From the NCBI GenBank assembly GCA_023078555.1, contig CM041204.1, positions 4,866,430 through 4,930,429 of the forward strand: a stretch of 64,000 nucleotides of DNA, written 5' to 3'. Positions 25,476 through 38,013 of the stretch are shown piece by piece. This DNA comes from Ulva prolifera (lineage: Eukaryota; Chlorophyta; Ulvophyceae; Ulvales; Ulvaceae). The notes under the pieces are model-generated. The model had not been told where the DNA came from, did no database searches, and saw only the letters and a program-made list of their open reading frames with translations. Each line of letters begins with the position of its first letter. Position 1 is the stretch's first letter. The translations under genes and the position numbers were made by a program.

Positions 25476-27487
25476 ACTTTGACGAATGTGTTTTCGTCGT
25501 CACTTGCTAGAATTGTATTCATTGCGCGTTTCGCTCAAGAGCACTAGACACAGTCCAACAAGTGGCCCGCTCGACGTTGCTTGGACCGACAATAGCATCT
25601 ATACCACAGATATGGCCCCAGTAGATACGTTGTGAGATGTCGGACAATATCAGGCATAACACAACTGTTCTCGCCGATGGAAACTGCATCCTGCAGGTGT
25701 ATACACCGCCAACTTTGGGGGGGAGTTCCGTATACTGGAACTGATCATGGCCGGCCATCATGGCCAGCAACAGCTGTGGACTAGTCAGCCATCATAGTTC
25801 AGACTGCCTGCCACGTAGGTTCCGGTATGGGTAGGTCTCGCTTCCATCAGCTGGGGAGGCACACACGTGTACCCAAGCCTAGGCCTTCCTTCATGAGGCA
25901 GCAGCCGAAACCACCACACGCCAGCATCGCCCTGTAGCCAGCAAGCCCACCTTTCGGCATGGATGTACTAAGTGAAAAATCCAAGGTCTAATTTAGGCCA
26001 AAGCAAATTGAGTCAGGACTTCATGAACTTCAGGCTCACACTCTGTGCGATGACAGCACATCGTGACTGCGGCTGGATGATCAGGCCAGCCGCTGCATCG
26101 ACGGGTCCCTACATCACCCTTTGCTCTCAACCACATGCTGTTCAGCTCTGGGACGCCGCCAATTCTCAGTGCCTTTGTGTGTTGCTACAGTCAGCCAATA
26201 AGCTGCGGGCATCGTGCAGCACGTGTCCTCACAAGGGCATCAGCCTCAGTGCCCCGCGAGGTGACAGGTCATGCCCGCTTTCACCATTCAACATTGACCG
26301 TCCAGCCGCTGTAGCGTCCTGCGTGCAGCTGCACACAGTGCCAAGCGTAGGCCGCGCCCCCGCGCAGGCGCCGGCGCTCAGCGCCCGCAATGCCGCCATC
26401 AACCCCTCACGTGTGCAAGCGCGCGCAGCACAGGCAGCCCGGGCCACTGCGGCGCCTGGCCTGATGTGAGCTTGCCACATGCGCCTATGTGAATTTGAGC
26501 AGGGGCATGTGACCGCAGGGGACAGCAGCCTGGTCGAGGGACAGCAGCGCGCGGCCAGTGACAGCTGCAGGCTCACTGGCGTTGTCCATTTCGGAGCGCT
26601 GCATCCCTGCCGGCCGCAGGCACAGTCCAGCAGTCTACGGTGTTTGCACCTTCCGCAGAAGCGTGGTGGCGCGCAATGAGCAGCAGGTGATGCTGCAGTC
26701 GGTGGGCGCTGCAGCTGGGCACGCGCTTCAGGTGGGTGTGTGACACAAGGACAAAGACAATGAGGCAAGTAGCACCACGGAGCAGCGCACGAGCAGGTTG
26801 AGAGATCCAGCATGCCACACCCAAATCACAGCCAGCAGCCCGCATTCAGGTGGGTGGGGCTGGACAGGGCTGCCTGGCCCTTGGAGAGGGCGTGGCTGTG
26901 TCTTCAAGCACAGCCGGAGTGTTGGTGCAGGCCTGCGTCGGCCTCCCCATTGCATCGCTCACGCCAGTAACATCTTGAAAATACATGCAATAGCGGTGAG
27001 AGCATGTCTCTCCTGAGTCGAGGGGAGCATGAGGCATGCGGCGTGAACATGAGTACGGCATACTCATCAGGCACACATCGTATTGAGTAAGTCTTCAGTT
27101 GGTCATGTCTCTCATCCACTAATTGCGCTGATGACTGGTCCCCCAAAAAACACAAGCCATACGAATACAGCTCATGAGTGCGAACACTTCAAGGCGTGTG
27201 CATGTTCACACCAGCAGTGCCCCGCAAATGCAGGGGCAGCTTCATAGGGCCCAGAGCAGTACACTCATACGAGACCACATCCCTGTCGCAGGGCTGCCAC
27301 CGTCACGGACACAGCAGCACTACCACATCGTGGCTGCCACCAATGGCCCCAAAACCTGTCAGAAAATCATACTTCTGTATCATCCTCCCTAACCTATTCG
27401 TCGGAGAAGGCGCTTCCCCGCCCCACTGCCTTGCTTCCAGCCTGCGCCCCCAGCCCACAGTCGCACATACATACATACATACTCCGG
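25476..27487. other. Gene-poor region between tRNA-Gly and a LINE copy
   Basis: No confident gene. A GC-rich stretch at 26.3-26.5 kb is open on both strands (plus-strand end VQARAAQAARATAAPGLM) but has no clear partner exons. An R1 fragment lies at about 26738-26800. The end is a (CATA)n run at 27466-27482. Confidence 0.4.
26738..26800 (-). repeat. R1 repeat fragment
   Basis: Contains ACACAAGGACAAAGACAATG and GAGGCAAGTAGCACCACGG, the reverse of the R1 3' block with several substitutions. Confidence 0.6.
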
Positions 27488-27985
27488 GGACATCATGTTT
27501 ATGCCGCCGGGTGACGCTTTGTGCATAGGAGATGTGTCGGTTGTGAAACCCTGTGCTGATTCCTATTGCGGCCGTGCGGCCCGGGAGGATGGGGGTGCTG
27601 CGGAGACGCGGGACGTGCAGAAACGCACTGCTTATCGTTTGTACGACCCTGATGCGTATAGTTTTGTGCCGTTATCGCATGAGACGCATGGTCGCTTGGG
27701 ACGGCCTGCCATGAAAAACTCGAATCGGCTGGCGGAGGTTGCGTCTCGGTGTGGTAAGGTGAACCGTGCTTTGTTTGTGACGAATGCTCTGCGCCGGTTG
27801 AGTGTGGCGTTGTGCAAGGGGAATGCTCTTGTGCTCCGTGCGGATCTTCAATCTTTGGCTGGCATCACCGGCCGGGCTGTGGTACGTGCTCGTACCCGGC
27901 CTAGTGCCATGACTGCGTGAGTGGATTTGCGTGTGTATTCCTGGCAGCGGCTCGCTGCCCGGCCTCTGTCCTTTGTAACTACATA
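27488..27985 (+). mobile_element. 5'-truncated non-LTR retrotransposon copy a (C-terminal ORF2 end)
   Basis: An open frame at 27495-27920 encodes the region that follows the reverse transcriptase in green-algal LINE-like elements: GDVSVVKPCADSYCGRAA, RDVQKRTAYRLYDPDAYSF, VPLSHETHGRLGRPAM, then ALRRLSVALCKGNALVLRA. After the stop comes the 3' end CGGCCTCTGTCCTTTGTAAC TACATACA. It is nearly identical to copy c at 42990-43525 on the other strand, so one of these insertions is recent. The reverse transcriptase domain itself is absent. A (CATA)n microsatellite abuts the 5' junction in both copies. Family assignment as LINE is from memory of similar algal proteins. Confidence 0.7.
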
Positions 27986-28297
27986 CAAGCACCACACATG
28001 TCCTGAACCGGGGTTGCCATGGCCTCGAGGCACCCCCTGTTGCAAACACCACATCATCAGCTGCATTCAGCCTACACACCGCCGCCGTGTCGCCCCCTCC
28101 AACATGCCGACCCTTCTCAAGTCGCCTCGGCCGTGCCCCCCCTACCCTTGACATTTCACAAGTTACCCAATATATACACAGGTCTAAATATTGGTACTGA
28201 CACAAGTATACCGCTACACACTGTTCCAACGCGCTGAATTGCCCTACGACATTGCGCAAAACATGAGTCCTTCTGTGCGGGCGTCGCCGGTGGGTGG

Positions 28298-30820
28298 CTA
28301 GGAGTCGGGGGGGACAGGGACGCCGTCAACAGTGACGACCGCGAGGCCACCGCAGGTGCTTCCGGCGGTGATGTTCACTGCATTTGCCTCAACGAGCAGC
28401 CCCGCAGAGGCCTCCGCGTCGAGGCACTCCCCCTCGATGATCGCTTCCGCGGCTGCCTGCACTGGCGCCCCGCCTGAGTGGAAGCCATGTGATATCAAGT
28501 GTTAGCGCCCTGGTCGTGATGCGCCCCGGCACACATTGCCCCAGCTCAGAGGATTGCTTGTGTTGCAGCTGAAGATTGGTAGGCAGTGCAAGTTGAGTGA
28601 GCAAATTATGGGAACAGAAGTGCAGTATTGCGAGCCGCAAACACTGGCTGCGGCCTGGCCACACATCAAATTCAGTAGGATGCCAATGAACAATTTGCCC
28701 TTGTTTATGGGCCCTGCGCTCAGTCGCCCAAGTTTTACAACACCAGGGCAGGACGAGGTGGCACTTGATGTACATAACAAGTCTCTGTTTGGCCAGCGCA
28801 GTAGGCGCACCCGAGCAAAGACGCGGGCAAAGACGCTAGTTGAGCACGTCTCGTACACTTCGTCAACCACCCTCCCCCTGCCTGCATGCACACACCTCCC
28901 GTCGGACACCTTCCGCGTCCCTAGCACACACCGTCGCGTGAAATTTCGGCAGGGTGTTTCCCACATGTGATCAGCCCGACATGAGAACTGGTCAGACAAA
29001 GCGCCCTAACTTTGCAAATGTACCCAGGTCGGGGTTTTGATCAAACCACGGTGGAGATGCAACTACAACTGCCAGCCATCTTGAAGCTGCCCAGCCATGC
29101 CGTAAACACACAGCAAGTATGCAGCTGTCGTGCACCGGTCATTGAAGCAGCCATCACACCACAATCCTGCAGCTCTGGCACGTGCATGCTTGCCCCCATT
29201 TCACGCGGCCCCCAGCCCCTGCCTCGGGGCCGCTGGCAGCCTGCAAAGACGAGCGCGCACCGGAGATGCACGCAGAAGCGGTGGCTGTAGCAGTCGCCTC
29301 AGCCACAAGCGAGATGAACGCCTCCGCCGTGATGAACGACGAGATGCTGCTGCCCATGCATGCGCAGCCGTCCAGCGCCGTGGCCATGGCGGAAACGTGC
29401 GCGGCGACCGTCGTGTTGGCAAAGGCCTCGGAGGACACGGAGATGGAGGCACAGAGGAACGCGTCTTCATCATCCGACGTGCACTCCACCATTGCTGTCG
29501 CGGTCGCCTGCACGCACGGAATCCCGTGTCTTGGGCACTGGGGACCGCGGGTGGCTCATGGCTCCAATAAGCAAGACGCACACGCACTGTGGACCACGAG
29601 TATGTAGACTCGGGCTCTGCCGGGGAGGCAGCACACACCATGCAGCTCGTCTCAGTGGAGTGCGGGGGCTCCGCACAGTGTCCAGCGCGGTGAGCATTGC
29701 AATCTGGAGGGGGGGCGGGGCGGCACCTGGGCAAAGGCGACAGCGTCCTTCGCCATGAAGATCTCCTCTAGGTCCTCCAGCACCAGGTCTGCCTTGCCAT
29801 CGCACACCATCTTGAACACCTCCGCCACTGCAAAATTGCATGCCAGTCTCACATGCATGGGTGTGCATGAGTGAAGTTCACCTGGCGTGCCACCGTGTCC
29901 GATAAGCGGTACGTCTGATAAGCGATGCCCACCCGTCTGGGAGAGGGGGGGGGGGGGATTCCGCGCAGCCTGCCTGCGGATAGAATGCCCAAACAGACGC
30001 GACCCTGCCTAGGTGCCACAGCAAGCTCCCCCACGGTCAGCTGTCCCATGTGTGGCAGCTCTGCCGTTGCGCAAGCCGACACCGCATGTGGGCCGCCAAA
30101 TGCACACGCAGAACAACGCACCACACGGCCCCGGCCACACGTGCCAGCACGGCTGCACTCACCACCATGACATACGTGAGTCTGCACATTGTAGATGTGA
30201 ACGCACGGGTTTCATGCATGCACGCACGCATGCATACGGGGCACTGCCGCGGGGCCCGCACCGGCGTCGGCGTGCACGCTGCCGCAGCTGAAGTTCTCGA
30301 CCTCCTCCGTCGTCGCCTCGACCGTGCACACCGCCTCGATCTCCTCCTCGTACGTCAGCGGCTCATACTCATAGTCCCAGTTCTCGCCGGGGCTGTCCGG
30401 CTCGGCGGGGGGCCGGCCCTCGACGTCCGCGCGAGACGCTGCAGGCTCCTGCTTCGGGTCTGCGGCGCTGGTGGAAGGCGCCGCGGGAGCGCCAGGCACC
30501 TCGTAGTCCCAGGGGTTGGACCGGCCTCTGTTTGCTGAAGGGTACTTGACGCCGAGGTCGGTGTAGTAGAAGGTGTTGTAGTCGTCATTGTCATCGTAGT
30601 CGATGCCGGTGAGTGCTCGCGCGTGGCCGTCGACATCGGCGGCGCCGACGCCGTGGCTGTAGCGCTGGGGCTGCGGGGAGCCGGCGTGGTTTGTGGCTGT
30701 TGCGATGGCTGCTGCATTGGCCGGCAGCAGGGCCGCTGCAATGATGGCCGCGCATCGCCATGCATTGCGACTTGCGTCTGTGGCGGTGGCTAAGGGTGGC
30801 GGCATGACCTGCATGTGCAA
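28298..30820 (-). CDS. Secreted ten-cysteine protein, paralogue B (Asp/Glu/Tyr-rich N-terminal region)
   Basis: Five exons: 30820-30262, 29827-29727, 29507-29261, 28881-28811, 28456-28298 (378 residues), phases 1-0-1-0. The N-terminus has a hydrophobic signal (AWRCAAIIAAALLPANAAA) after a short Thr/Ala leader; starts at 30820 or 30805 are possible. The variable region is acidic with Tyr (TGIDYDDNDDYNTFYYTDLG; ENWDYEYEPLTYEEEIEAVC). The conserved part follows: SCGSVHADAG at the exon 1 end, VFKMVCDGKADLVLEDLEEI, CTSDDEDAFLC, DGCACM, LVAEATATATASACIS, then EVYETCSTSVFARVFAR and GECLDAEASAGLLVEANAVN with STCGGL. It ends VPVPPDS. Exons 2, 3 and 5 are close to paralogue C, indicating recent duplication or gene conversion. 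No enzyme motif is visible. Export is likely; function unknown. Confidence 0.82.
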
Positions 30821-32001
30821 GGCACGCCTGGAGATGGAGGCTGGCTGTAGCTAGTCTGACGGAATTTGCCGGGGTTGGATTCTGACAGGGCTTTGCAAAT
30901 GCATTCATAGGTCTTTGTCTGATGTGGCCCTGACAAAAATCACAGGTATCCTGCTGCTACCGCCAAGTCAATTTACGAAGGCCCCTAGAGCTGAGGAGCT
31001 GGACGGCGGGATCCCCTCGAGCCTCCGGGGGCGGGAGGCGGCGGGGTGCCGGTGGAGAGCGACGACTCGCCGCTCAGGTCAGATGGCCAGCTAGCGACAA
31101 CTCGTCCTCTCGGAGAGGTCATCTCTGAAGTGCATCGATGTGCAGGTGTGTGCCGCATCAGGCGAAATCGAAGCCACTGGCCGAGGCACATTGCAAAAGA
31201 GCAGATGGGTGCAGACAAACACAGCACAAGAATCCTTTTGCGAACCAGCGCAGAAGCTATGCATGTGCTGTGGATGTTGCACCGTGATGATGGTTGCAGA
31301 GCTGTGGACTCGAGTGGCATCGTACGCGTGCGAGTGACGAGGAAGTCGGCGAGATCGATCGATATCTCGAGGATCCATGGATCCACATGCACGCCGCTGG
31401 CCTCGCCCGCTTTGTGGTGGTTGCGGCTCTGGCGTGCCGTGCTTCGCCGCTGCAGCGGCATGTCTGCCCCATGTGTCCGCGTGTGGCCCGCCGCTGCGGC
31501 GCGGCCGGGGGGATTAGGGCGGGCCTGGCTGGGCGTTGGGGGTTGCGGGTGATGGTTTGCGGGTGCGCTGGGTGGTGTGCGGGGGCCGGGTGGGGGCCTC
31601 CCCGGGGCGGGGGTTTGTTGTCGGGGTCTCGCTGTTTCTTTGTTCGGCAGCCTTGGCTGCGTTTGCTGTCGGGGCTCTTGCGCCTGGCTGGTTCGCGGGG
31701 TTTGGGTGGGGGTGGGCATGTGGGTGTGCTTGTGGGTATGGGGTGGGCGGCTTGTGTGTGTTTGGGGATGTATGTGGTTGTGTGGGTGTGTGGCTGTGTG
31801 GCTGTGTGGCTACTTGTGGCCGGCGCGGGTGCTGCCGTTGCGTGAGTGTGTTCGTGTGTGCTGCGTGTGGCTCGTTACGTGTGGCTCGTTGCGTGGGGTA
31901 GGTTCCTCTGGTTGTTGCTCGCGGTGCTACCTGCCTTGCTTGCTTTGTCCTTGTAACACACCGCTGGTGCACCGCAGCACAGCACGACCAGGCCTAGAGA
32001 C
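30821..32001. other. Upstream region of paralogue B with possible gene remnant
   Basis: Holds an R1 copy at 31500-31962 and the left target duplication of the hAT element (31994-32001). On the minus strand at 30985-31400 a CpG-rich segment is open for over 100 codons (LEISIDLADFLVTRTRT; end LSTGTPPPPAPGGSRGSRR PAPQL) and could be exons of an unidentified gene, but no start or splice chain was established. Confidence 0.35.
31500..31962 (+). repeat. R1 GT-rich repeat, long copy
   Basis: GT/GC-rich body with TGTGGTTGTGTGGGTGTGTG and GGCTGTGTGGCTGTGTGG, then GTTGCTCGCGGTGCTACC, TGCCTTGCTTGCTTTGTCC and TTGTAACACA. One of the two longest copies; the 5' end is not defined. Confidence 0.7.
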
Positions 32002-33055
32002 CTGGGTTGGGTCATCGGGCCCGATTGGGCAAATCTCCCGATTTATCGGGCCCGATGAGAAAAATCCCGATTAATCCCCCGATTTGATCATCTTCGAGCT
32101 AAAATGAACTCTGTTGACGATTATTGAGGTTCCATATGACAGATCAACATGTTTGCGGATCGTGGGAAGTGTTCCTGTCGAAAAATTCGACTTGTGGTCG
32201 TTTTTGTGTGGGACTAAGCTCGCCGGGGACCTATAAACGACCACAGGTGCACAGCGACGCACGCTTGCACAAGATCTGAGAGCTCGATTTGCATTCATAG
32301 ACTGTGTGAGCGCTATACTCGATTCGCAGCATGGCGGGCAAGTACTGCTCATGGTCTCGTCAACGAGTTAGTACAAGGCTCAATCGGGGCAAAGACATCA
32401 GGAATGCATTTGCAAGATCCATAAGGTTCCAAGGAAGTCTTTCGAAATAGATTTGCTGGTTCAGGCCCGTGGCTGTGGCAAGCATTCGTGTCATCAGCAG
32501 TCTATGAGGCTGCGCACGACCATGAGAGGGCAGCAATCGATCAAGAATCAATGTATCTGGTGTCTATTAGCGCATTCAATATCTCGGGCATTCGAAATGC
32601 TTCCGCAATCGTGATCAGAGTTGGACCTTGTTTCTGTGTATCATCACAAGTGTGTCAGCTCTATCTTGGATTAAACACATATATGTATATAAAGAAGCAA
32701 TTGCTAATTGTTAATCAGGCGGCTTTGTACCCACCGGACTGCCTTGTGGAGTGCTGTTTTTCCGATGATTGGACAGATCCGAACAGCTTGTCATAGCAGT
32801 GCCATCAGTGAATGTTGCTTATGTCAATCCATCACAACTCATGCAAGACTACATTGATAGCGGTATAATGATGTGTTCTTGTTTCATTGGCATCAAATTT
32901 ATGTCAAACTTTGGGCAGCTCGACTGAAGTGCGTCCAGTTGTAGACATCCCTAAATATTCAATTTGCTTATCTGGATCTAGCCGAAAATCCCCGATTTAT
33001 CGGGCCCGATTGTAAAAATCCCGACATCGGGGGGATCGGGCTCGACCCAACCCTG
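32002..33055. mobile_element. Non-autonomous hAT-superfamily DNA transposon (1054 bp)
   Basis: The ends are imperfect terminal inverted repeats: CTGGGTTGGGTC at the left, and GACCCAACCCTG at the right, whose reverse complement is CAGGGTTGGGTC (11 of 12 match). An exact 8-bp direct repeat CTAGAGAC flanks the element (31994-32001 and 33056-33063) and fits the hAT target consensus nTnnnnAn. Subterminal copies of the palindrome ATCGGGCCCGAT and of AATCCCGA occur near both ends, as expected for transposase binding. The interior is AT-richer than the host DNA and has no open frame with transposase features, so it is called non-autonomous. Confidence 0.88.
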
Positions 33056-33661
33056 CTAGAGACCACACCGCAGCCACGGGACAATGTCGCAAATGAGATC
33101 AACTCTAGGCACCGCAGCGGCATTTCACGTGGGTGCATCGTCTACTGTCTTCGTCCTCGATTGAATTCGAGCACCGCGCACTCTGATGCATGGGGCCCCA
33201 TGGGGGTGCGCTTAAACTGCGGCGCAGCTGTATGCATGCAAACTTTCCTGTGAGCCTCACGTCGAGGGGTTCCAGGAAGGGGGGTGCAGAGACTGTGAAC
33301 GCCTCTGCAGAGCAGCGTGTCTCACAGTGCCATTGATTTGTGCAAGGCAAGCTGTGCTGTCACCCGCTTGCAGCGATCTAGATGCAAGAATCTGCGACAC
33401 ATGGACACGTGTAATTGTATATACATCCTGCAGACGTATCTATAGCCTGGGCGCCGCAGGTGAGGCAGCCAGCAATGTGTCTGCTGCTGCATGCATGCCT
33501 GGCACATGAAATTCCTTCCCAGCACTTCAAAAGATGGAAAAACCAATGCGGCAAGTGAAACCAAACGAGCAGCTCGCATGCACGAATCGCAAAAGCAGCG
33601 CGGTGCATCATTGAGTGCTTTTTATTTCTGAGGGCTGTTTGTTTTTGGCCATGGCTGCTCG

Positions 33662-33691
33662 CTACAGTTTGACAGTTTGACAGTTTGACAG
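33662..33691. repeat. 9-bp tandem repeat
   Basis: TTTGACAG repeated with one extra base per unit (GTTTGACA), about three and a half copies. Confidence 0.75.
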
Positions 33692-35092
33692 ATGGAAGCA
33701 GTAAACCACAAATGCGAGGGCAGAAAGCTGACTTGCCGAAGTAGATGGCATGCTGTACACGAGTGCCTCATGATTGAATCACATAGATCAGCCTGCTCAG
33801 AATGGCTGCGAGCTCACAAGGCATGGCAGCTGAGACCAGCCATCGCATCCAGGCAATGGCAGCAACTGCAAATGTCAGGTGGCCAGGCACAGTGCCTGCA
33901 AGCAGCTCTGTGTTGGTGCCAACCGCACACTGCACTGCTGCAGTGCAGCAGTATGCTATCTGCTAGCAGTGATGCTTACTGGAGGCTCACCTGAGGCTGC
34001 TGCTCACTGCAAGCCAGCATGCCCGCTCGCAGATGCTGGAGGATCTCTGCAGCGCTGTGAACTGCCTCAGATGCAGCCAGAATCTTGGGCTTGCCTGGCT
34101 GAATGCAGCCACTGAGCTGTTGGGTGTGCAGAAGGGCAGCCTGCAGGGAAGCTGCTGGAGGTCTGCCCACAGCCTCAGCACTGTGAGCCTGCTGGCAATC
34201 GATCCTACTCTAGCTAGCAGGCAAAGCAGCTGGCTGTAGATCCCACTTCCTGGCCCAGAAGTCCCCGGGGAGGCCTTTGATTCCGGTTAAAGGTCTTTGA
34301 GGAGCAAGGTGATCCTTGTAGCTGCGGTTTTCATGGGGCTCGCTTGACAGGGAAAACGGCAGAAAGTTGCACAAGATAGCGGGGCACGTGGGCACACGTG
34401 GCATATACACAGAGAGGATGGCATGAAAGGATCCTGAAGGCCTGGGCTGTGGACACACGAAGTGCAGATATGCAGGGTCGGCACGCATCAACGTGGTCCA
34501 CATTTCGATCGCGCGCCCATCCTCATAGCTAGCGCCCGTGAGATCTAGAGTTCACCACGCGTGCGGTGTCCTGTGGCGGGCACGTGCGAGGCAGGCCCGC
34601 TGAAGCATGCATGTGATGTATCACGATGGGCGGCTGCGGCTCACACCATCTCATCCCATGCAGGGCATGCTCGCAGTCTGTGTTGCAAGGTCAAAATATG
34701 TCGAAGCGTCGCGACGCGTCGGTCTGTGCAGAGCCTCTACATTCCGGCCGGCTTCCCGCCCAATTCGAAGCTATGGCAATGTCCAAGGATACAACTAAGA
34801 ACATCCACATTCTTTTACTTCACAAACACATCAAAAGAATCTTGTCCTATTCAGCGTTCACACACGGTTACAGCGTGAGCCTCTACACCGATTATCTCTT
34901 CGAAGAATTCTAGATCAGATCTGTAACACGTGTACTGGTAGATGCATATGTAACCAGTGGAATGATAACAAACCGATTAAATGGAATAGGATGAAAGCGA
35001 AATACCTCTTCTGTAGCACTGGTGGATGTACGAAGGTGCTAGCAATAATCAGCACCGTGACTGGGACGAGGGTGCACCACTCTGTTAACGTT

Positions 35093-35408
35093 GTAAAAGA
35101 CCACTGTCAAGACTGTCAAGTCAAGAGTCATGGAGTATGAGATCTGTCGTCTACCGTTTAAGGTCCAACTGCTTATATAGTATAAGCGCGCCTGTGTACG
35201 ACACCGGCCACAGCTGCAGTGCGCTACGCTCAGCGCACTGATCCCCGTACTCACCAGAGACTCCCATCGCGTTGATCCGGCAGAGCTCTCGCTACGGTAG
35301 GCAGCTCTCTCAGGAGCTCCAGCTACCGTAGCAGACATATCCAGGTTGTTTGCGATGGCTCGCCTTGCATAAGCAAGAAGTAAGACGGTCTGGCGACCAC
35401 TGTTAACA
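35093..35408. mobile_element. Candidate solo LTR
   Basis: A 316-bp segment starts TGTTAAC and ends GTTAACA, the TG...CA inverted end typical of LTRs, and contains a TATA-like run (TTATATAGTATAAG) near 35172. No target-site duplication and no primer-binding site or second LTR were found, so this is only a candidate. Confidence 0.35.
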
Positions 35409-36577
35409 GAGACCCGCGCGCCGTCAGGCACGAGCTCATGCGCTAACGTGGGGGACATTCCGGATGCTTCCGGAACACTCTTATGCATCTCCATGCATGT
35501 CCGTGACGTATCGTCACACCCACTGCCTGTGCTGCGCGACGACACCGACGGCTCAACATCCAGTGAATCCACTCGAGCCCGCGCACTGTACATGTAACAT
35601 ACTGCATGATGTATCTCGAGATTCTTTGGTTGTGTTTCTTTGTTCCCGTTCACTCTTCTGTAACTGTATCTCGATCGCGCGCGAGATAGTGCAGGCACCG
35701 GCCGCGGGTCGCGGCCCGCGACTCTAGATCTGTGTTTCGAGGTCCGGCTTGGAAATGCACTTAGCTCGGCAGAGCCTCGCAAGAACACAGCACAGCCAGG
35801 CCACATGCATCATAGCAGTGCACAGTACTGTCCAGCCTCACTTTGCTTTGCTTTCCATTGCGCATATGCAGGCTCTCGAGCTCGTCGACGTGGGCGAGGA
35901 CGTCCAGCAGCGCGCTGCTCGCTGTGTACAGCCGTGCTGGCACCAGCATGCACCATGCGCAACGTCGACCGAGTCTGAGCTCGCCGCCGCCGGATCTCGT
36001 GGCGGTCGATGGCGTGACATGTAGGGCGCGTATACGCCGAACAGCATGCATGTGCACTGCTGCCGCCGCGGCCACAGTGTCCACCAGCACGCTGCGGCTG
36101 TCTCCCGGCCCGACACCACCCTGCTATCGTGTATCTCGAGATGTCAGCCACGTTCACGACGGCGTCGGTGCTGCCCGCGGCGGGTCCACAGCTGAGGTGA
36201 GCCGGCTCACCTTGGCACCCTGTGTGTGTGTGTGTGTGTGTCTGGTGGCAGGATTCCTGCTGTGTACCCCGGCGCAGGGGTGTGTAGAGGAGTTTCAGAA
36301 GCATTTACGATGGAACACCATGCACCTGCACCCGTTGACGGGGGGCTGGTCGGGCATCTCCTTGTCCCTGGTGCACTGCGGCGCGCGCCGGGCGGGCTGC
36401 GTGGCGGTGTGTCGGGCAGGTGGGCTACGCTGTAGGTCTGTGGGTGGGGTGGGGGTTGGGGCGGGGGCGCCCCCGGCGATCGGGTGGCGCGGGCGGGCGG
36501 CCTTGGGCGGTGCCGTGTCGGGCGCGGCTTTGTCGTGTGGTCACTGGCATTCAGGTGTTAGGGGTGTGTGTGTGTGT

Positions 36578-37314
<737 letters not shown>

Positions 37315-37522
37315 GCAAAATGGACAAAAGTTCCGGGAAAAACAACCAACTTGAAAGCTCCGTTCGCCGGGATGCAGAAATGCATAGGGTTCCTACCATC
37401 TCAAGTTGCCCGCGCCGGCGCACCAAACCACCCTCAGGGGTTGCAAGAACTCAACACCATAACCAGATCAGCTTGGCAGAAGCACAAAGCGGATAGGGAA
37501 AAGGGTAGGGATGGCACAAAGG

Positions 37523-37583
37523 CGAGGTCGAGGACCTCGTTCTAGTCCGAGGTCAATGAACTCGGTACGAGTCTCGTACCGAG
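37523..37583. repeat. Clustered short palindromes
   Basis: Two perfect inverted repeats: CGAGGTC/GACCTCG around 3 nt (37523-37539) and CTCGGTACGAG/CTCGTACCGAG around 1 nt (37561-37583). ACCTCGG-like words continue to about 37612. The pattern resembles subterminal repeats of a DNA transposon, possibly hAT-like (TAGGGATGGC at 37506), with no second end found. Confidence 0.6.
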
Positions 37584-37673
37584 GCCGAGGTGAAAAAATG
37601 GCCCACCTCGGATGGGGTCTAGGTCCCGTTATGTCGAACACTGCTTAAAGTCTCAGACGCACTACTAACCATT

Positions 37674-38013
<340 letters not shown>

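Larger units (their letters stand above)
33064..36577. other. Gene-poor region right of the hAT element
   Basis: No confident gene. A 9-bp tandem repeat (33662-33691) and an LTR-like segment (35093-35408) are listed separately. Minus-strand exon-like pieces occur at 34157-33992 (GKPKILAASEAVHSAAEILQ, then a GTGAGC donor) and at 36190-35870 (SSALLDVLAHVDELESLHMR), but neither extends into a chain. The 34.5-36.2 kb part is CpG-rich relative to its flanks. A short (GT)n run lies at 36221-36240. Confidence 0.35.

Noticed and set aside
33992..34157. Minus-strand exon-like piece ending in a GTGAGC donor
   Set aside because: The next acceptors downstream are out of phase and the plus strand is equally open; not enough to call a gene.
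35039..35806. 255-codon minus-strand open frame
   Set aside because: It runs through the LTR-like segment and its TATA region; no family features, signal or splice context.
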